Of a DNA stretch of 64,000 nt, positions 60,763-64,000 are shown in pieces. Positions within the stretch are counted from its first letter, which is position 1. Each line of letters starts with the position of its first letter. The notes under the pieces were generated by a model that saw only the letters and a program-made list of their open reading frames with translations, was not told where the DNA came from and made no database searches. A program made the translations under genes and the position numbers. The DNA comes from AV40 sp963817335 (lineage in GTDB: Bacteria > Verrucomicrobiota > Verrucomicrobiia > Chthoniobacterales > UBA10450). The stretch lies in assembly GCA_963817335.1 (NCBI GenBank), contig CAWFNX010000005.1:1116001-1180000 (forward strand). The letters are read 5' to 3'.

Positions 60763-60825
60763 ATTGTAGAGCGACTGTGTCAGTCGCCAAGATCGAAAAG
60801 GCGTTTCGCAGAAACGCCCTACAAT
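60763..60825. repeat. GTAG...CTAC palindromic element upstream of lepA
   Basis: This 63-bp element has arms ATTGTAG and CTACAAT, with hairpins GCGACTG-TGT-CAGTCGC and GGCGTTTC-GCA-GAAACGCC. It occupies most of the 110-base divergent region between the FHA gene and lepA, where both promoters should be. Confidence 0.9.
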
Positions 60826-60862
60826 TGACCCGTTCACCCGTCACTCGCATAGTGGCGCTTCC

Positions 60863-62659
60863 ATGGGAATCGAATTGACGCGCAATTTCTGCATCATCGC
60901 GCACATAGATCACGGCAAAACGACTTTGTCGGATCGATTGCTCGAGACGACGGGCACGATTCACGAGCGCGACAAGCAGGATCAGCTCCTCGATTCGATG
61001 GATCTCGAACGGGAGCGCGGGATCACGATCAAGGCCCATCCGGTGACAATGAAGTATCGCGCGAAAGACGGGCAGACGTATCGACTCAATCTGCTCGACA
61101 CTCCTGGCCATGTCGATTTTGCCTACGAAGTTTCGCGTAGCCTGGCCGCGTGCGAAGGCGCGCTCTTGATTGTCGATGCGGCGCAGGGGGTCGAGGCTCA
61201 AACCGTGGCCAATGTGCATCTCGCGCACAAACAAGGGCTCACCATTGTGCCGGTGATCAACAAGATCGACCTCCCGAACGCCGATGTTTCCTCGGTCAAG
61301 CGTCAACTCGAGGAAATTCTTGCGATTCCAGCTGAGGAAGCGATCGCGGCGAGCGCGAAAGTGGGAACCGGGGTCGAGGAAATTTTGGAAGCGATTGTTC
61401 ACCGGGTTCCAGCACCGGAAAAACCGAAAGACGAAACGCTGCGCGCGCTAGTTTTCGATTCGGTCTTCGACGTTTATCGCGGAGTCATCGGTCACGTCCG
61501 GGTGGTCTCGGGAAAGATGGAACCGGGTCAGGCGATCAGAATGATGAGCAACGATGGACGCTATGAGATCAAAGAAGTGGGCGTGTTTACGCCCAAGATG
61601 TTTGTGCAACCCAAATTGAGCGGCGGCGACGTCGGTTACTTTATCGCGAACGTCAAAACCATTAGCGATATGAAGATCGGCGACACCATCACCGATCTGC
61701 GGAATCCGGCACGCACACCGTTGCCGGGATTTCAGGAAATTCATCCGATGGTTTTCAGCGGGATCTATCCGATCAACACCGGCGACTTCGAACACTTGAA
61801 GACGGCGATCGCGAAGCTTCGCTTGAATGACTCCGCGTTTATTTACACACCTGAAAGTTCCGTTGCGCTCGGATTTGGTTTCCGCTGCGGATTTCTCGGG
61901 CTGCTCCACATGGAAATTATTCAGGAGCGACTCCGCCGCGAATACAACATGGACATCATTGCGACGTCGCCGTCGGTGGTCTACGAAGTTGAGACCACCC
62001 GCGGTGAAACCCTGTTGATCGACAACCCGGCGCATTTGCCCGACCCGAGCCTGATCAAGGAAATTCGGGAACCGATTGTGCACGCCTACGTGCTTTGTCC
62101 GAACGAAAACATCGGCGACATCCTGCAACTGATTTTGGAAAAGCGGGGAAACATGGATCACACCGAAACGCTCGATTCCCGCCGCGTGATGTTGCATTGC
62201 GAACTGCCGTTGAATGAGATTCTTGTCGATTTTAACGACAAGATTAAATCGATAACGCGCGGCTACGGTTCGATGGATTACGAGCATGCCGGCTATCGGG
62301 CGGCGAAACTGGTGAAACTGGACCTGCTGGTCAATGGCGAGCCGGTCGACGCATTCTCGATGATTGTGCACAAGGATCGGGCCGAGGCGAGGGGACGCCA
62401 GCTGGCCGCGAAATTGAAGGAAGTGATCCCGCGGCAGCTTTATCAGGTAGCGATCCAGGCGGCGATTGGGGGAAAGGTCATTGCCCGGGAGAATGTTTCG
62501 GCCTTGCGAAAAAACGTGACCGCGAAATGCTACGGCGGCGACATTACCCGGAAACGAAAACTCTTGGAAAAGCAAAAAGAAGGCAAAAAACGAATGAAGA
62601 GCATTGGGAAGATCAACATTCCCCAGGAGGCGTTCATCGAAGTGCTGAAGGCGCAGTAA
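60863..62659 (+). CDS. lepA: Elongation factor 4 (LepA)
   Basis: This 598-residue ribosome-bound GTPase acts in translation and ribosome biogenesis. G1 is IAHIDHGKTTLSDRLL, G2/switch is RERGITIKA, and G3 is LLDTPGHVDF. G4 is PVINKIDLPNADV. LepA-specific C-terminal sequence is present (VTAKCYGGDITRKRKLLEKQ, then GKKRMKSIGKINIPQEAFI). Length is normal. lepB follows 90 bases downstream after an inverted hexamer array, as in the common lepA-lepB pairing. Confidence 0.98.
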   Translation: MGIELTRNFCIIAHIDHGKTTLSDRLLETTGTIHERDKQDQLLDSMDLERERGITIKAHPVTMKYRAKDGQTYRLNLLDTPGHVDFAYEVSRSLAACEGALLIVDAAQGVEAQTVANVHLAHKQGLTIVPVINKIDLPNADVSSVKRQLEEILAIPAEEAIAASAKVGTGVEEILEAIVHRVPAPEKPKDETLRALVFDSVFDVYRGVIGHVRVVSGKMEPGQAIRMMSNDGRYEIKEVGVFTPKMFVQPKLSGGDVGYFIANVKTISDMKIGDTITDLRNPARTPLPGFQEIHPMVFSGIYPINTGDFEHLKTAIAKLRLNDSAFIYTPESSVALGFGFRCGFLGLLHMEIIQERLRREYNMDIIATSPSVVYEVETTRGETLLIDNPAHLPDPSLIKEIREPIVHAYVLCPNENIGDILQLILEKRGNMDHTETLDSRRVMLHCELPLNEILVDFNDKIKSITRGYGSMDYEHAGYRAAKLVKLDLLVNGEPVDAFSMIVHKDRAEARGRQLAAKLKEVIPRQLYQVAIQAAIGGKVIARENVSALRKNVTAKCYGGDITRKRKLLEKQKEGKKRMKSIGKINIPQEAFIEVLKAQ

Positions 62660-62661
62660 AC

Positions 62662-62737
62662 CTCTTGCTCTTACTCGTGCTCATGCTCTTTCTCTTAGAA
62701 GAACGAGTAGGAGTAAGAGAAAGAGCAAGAGCAAGAG
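62662..62737. repeat. Inverted hexamer arrays between lepA and lepB
   Basis: The left arm has six period-6 units of CTCTTG type (62662-62697). The right arm has the complementary GAGCAA-type units (62705-62737). The two can fold into a long imperfect hairpin. It lies directly after the lepA stop and could act as a transcript-stabilising or attenuating structure. Confidence 0.85.
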
Positions 62738-62749
62738 ATTAGAAACCAC

Positions 62750-63841
62750 ATGTTCACACCGCGTTACATTAAACACAGCAAACTGCTGGTGCGCCACGCC
62801 CAGAAATATCTGCGGTACAAACGCGATGTGATGGACACGGCGGCCTACGACGAGGTCGGCGGCATGATCCGGCGCTTACGCGCAGCGTTGAAACAGAAGG
62901 ATCGAAAAGAAATTGAGGGCCGGGCCGAAGAACTCGACGCCAAATTGCATCACCTGACGCCGGTCACCTGGGAATCGCACTGGCGCGAAAACGTCGAGGT
63001 GATTCTCGTTGCCATCGTGGTCGCGGTCGGAATTCGCTCCTATTTCCTCCAGCCGTTTAAGATTCCGACGGGTTCGATGCAGCCGACCTTAGATGGAATC
63101 ATCGGCCGCCCGATGAGAGCGACGCCGCCAAACCTTCTGCAGCAAGTTGCCGAATTCATTCTCCGCGGACGCAACTATATCAACGTGGTCTCGCAGGAGG
63201 ACGATCAGGTCCTGCAAATCGAGCAGAGGAAATTCCTCTTTTTCTTCACCTGGTCGCGCATCATCTGCCAGCATCAGCGATTTTTGGTCTACTGTCCGCC
63301 TGACCAATTGCGGGCCGATTTTAAAGTTTCGCCAGGTGTTCGATATCGGCGGGGGGAAATCATTGCCCGAGGCGCTGTTGACACGGGCGACCAGGTTTTT
63401 GTCGACAAGTTCACTTATAATTTTGTGAAACCTCATCGGGGGGACGTTTTCGTGTTCCGGACCAACCATATTGCGATGATCCCGGAGGACCCGGAGACCG
63501 GCGCGCCCTTTTATATTAAGAGACTCGCTGGTTTACCGGGAGATACCCTGCGAATTCAACCGCCTTTGCTTTATGCGAACGGCCACCCCGCGGAGCGCTT
63601 CGGTTTCCAGCGGGTGATGAGCGCGAAGAACGGCTACCGGGGATACGGCCCGGGCCAGCAATATCTCTCCGATCCGACAAAGACGTTTCAGGTCCCCGAG
63701 CACAGTTATTTCGCGATGGGCGACAATAGTTACAACAGCTACGACAGCCGTTACTGGGGAGCGGTGCCGGAAAAGAATCTCGTCGGGCGCGGATTGCTTG
63801 TTTACTGGCCGTTCATTCCGCACTGGGGCTTGATTCGTTAG
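62750..63841 (+). CDS. lepB: Signal peptidase I with extended N-terminus
   Basis: This 363-residue signal peptidase removes signal peptides at the outer face of the inner membrane. About 80 residues of charged, probably helical sequence precede the single membrane helix (VEVILVAIVVAVGIRSYFLQ). Catalytic Ser109 is in KIPTGSMQPTLDG. The catalytic Lys is in YIKRLAGLPGDTLRI, and the C-terminal box is AMGDNSYNSYDSRYWGAVP. An additional inserted segment separates the Ser and Lys boxes. The long N-terminal extension is not found in E. coli LepB. Confidence 0.95.
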   Translation: MFTPRYIKHSKLLVRHAQKYLRYKRDVMDTAAYDEVGGMIRRLRAALKQKDRKEIEGRAEELDAKLHHLTPVTWESHWRENVEVILVAIVVAVGIRSYFLQPFKIPTGSMQPTLDGIIGRPMRATPPNLLQQVAEFILRGRNYINVVSQEDDQVLQIEQRKFLFFFTWSRIICQHQRFLVYCPPDQLRADFKVSPGVRYRRGEIIARGAVDTGDQVFVDKFTYNFVKPHRGDVFVFRTNHIAMIPEDPETGAPFYIKRLAGLPGDTLRIQPPLLYANGHPAERFGFQRVMSAKNGYRGYGPGQQYLSDPTKTFQVPEHSYFAMGDNSYNSYDSRYWGAVPEKNLVGRGLLVYWPFIPHWGLIR

Positions 63842-63847
63842 GCCACA

Positions 63848-64000
63848 ATGTCCACGGGTTTGTCCCGCTTTTATCCGCTGATCGGTTTTGTAAGCGGTTA
63901 CGTCATCCTGCTGTTGTTCAATCCGGTCCGACTCGCATTACGGGACGGCTTTCGATGTTTGCTTCGGTACAAGCGGATTTGGCTGACATTCGTTCTGCTT
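63848..64000 (+). CDS. Unidentified protein, 5' part only (runs off window)
   Basis: An open frame of 51 codons from the ATG at 63848 continues to the window edge, seven bases after the lepB stop. It reads MSTGLSRFYPLIGFVSGYVI, then a hydrophobic stretch (LLLFNPVRLAL), so a membrane protein is likely. Too little is present to identify it. Confidence 0.55.
   Translation, partial: MSTGLSRFYPLIGFVSGYVILLLFNPVRLALRDGFRCLLRYKRIWLTFVLL

Noticed and set aside
61448..62575. 375-codon minus-strand frame opposite lepA
   Set aside because: lepA is certain on the plus strand. The antisense frame is composition-driven.

Overview
The window looks like a chromosomal segment of a Gram-negative soil bacterium, most likely Verrucomicrobiota (Spartobacteria/Chthoniobacterales type). 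This is an inference from gene content: BamD-like and LptE-like outer-membrane genes, a GldA/F/G plus DUF4340 transporter operon, a signal peptidase I with a long N-terminal extension, and many GT39-type membrane glycosyltransferases. No rRNA is present to confirm it. The first gene (serS) and the last (a protein after lepB) run off the window. Gene density is high. The only gene-free stretch over 300 bases is 4490-4813, and it holds a tRNA-Leu.

Layout: 1-4.5 kb holds serS, a DUF72 gene and envelope genes (bamD-like, lptE-like, TPR). 4.6-7.4 kb holds tRNA-Leu(CAG), a membrane pair and ubiE/menG. 7.4-13 kb holds a minus-strand Gld-like ABC operon that a four-helix-bundle gene appears to have entered. 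13-20.2 kb holds an HtrA protease and the 2-oxoglutarate dehydrogenase genes sucA-sucB-lpdA, with a GIY-YIG cassette between sucB and lpdA. 20.2-27.3 kb holds an MFS exporter, recO, yceI, and the 5-oxoprolinase genes pxpB-pxpC-pxpA with an amino-acid permease. 27.3-34.4 kb holds membrane glycosyltransferase-like proteins and a run of unrecognised secreted proteins, one interrupted by a stop codon. 34.4-45.5 kb holds recQ, thrS, a lipoprotein-type pcm, a GT39, a GNAT, two CNNM/CBS proteins, DUF309, TauE/SafE and a frameshifted DUF486 gene. 45.6-58.8 kb is a surface-glycan region: YyaL-like protein, nucleotide-sugar transferase, two sulfotransferases around a Cys-type sulfatase, an MsbA-like exporter, one GT9 and two GT4 enzymes. 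58.7-64 kb holds two STAS proteins, a HAD phosphatase, an FHA protein, lepA and lepB.

The most striking feature is a dense set of short palindromic elements. Twelve share one plan: an outer stem starting near GTAG and ending near CTAC that encloses hairpins, usually two and often with 3-base loops. Four copies of 53-56 bp sit at four convergent gene junctions and supply stop codons to the genes on both strands. Three copies of exactly 51 bp lie in frame inside coding sequence, two of them in the two interdomain linkers of SucB. There are also inverted-repeat-bounded cassettes (GIY-YIG, four-helix-bundle), a 139-bp nested palindrome, and short tandem arrays of 6-, 7- and 8-base units, several inside reading frames. 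No mobilising transposase is visible in the window.
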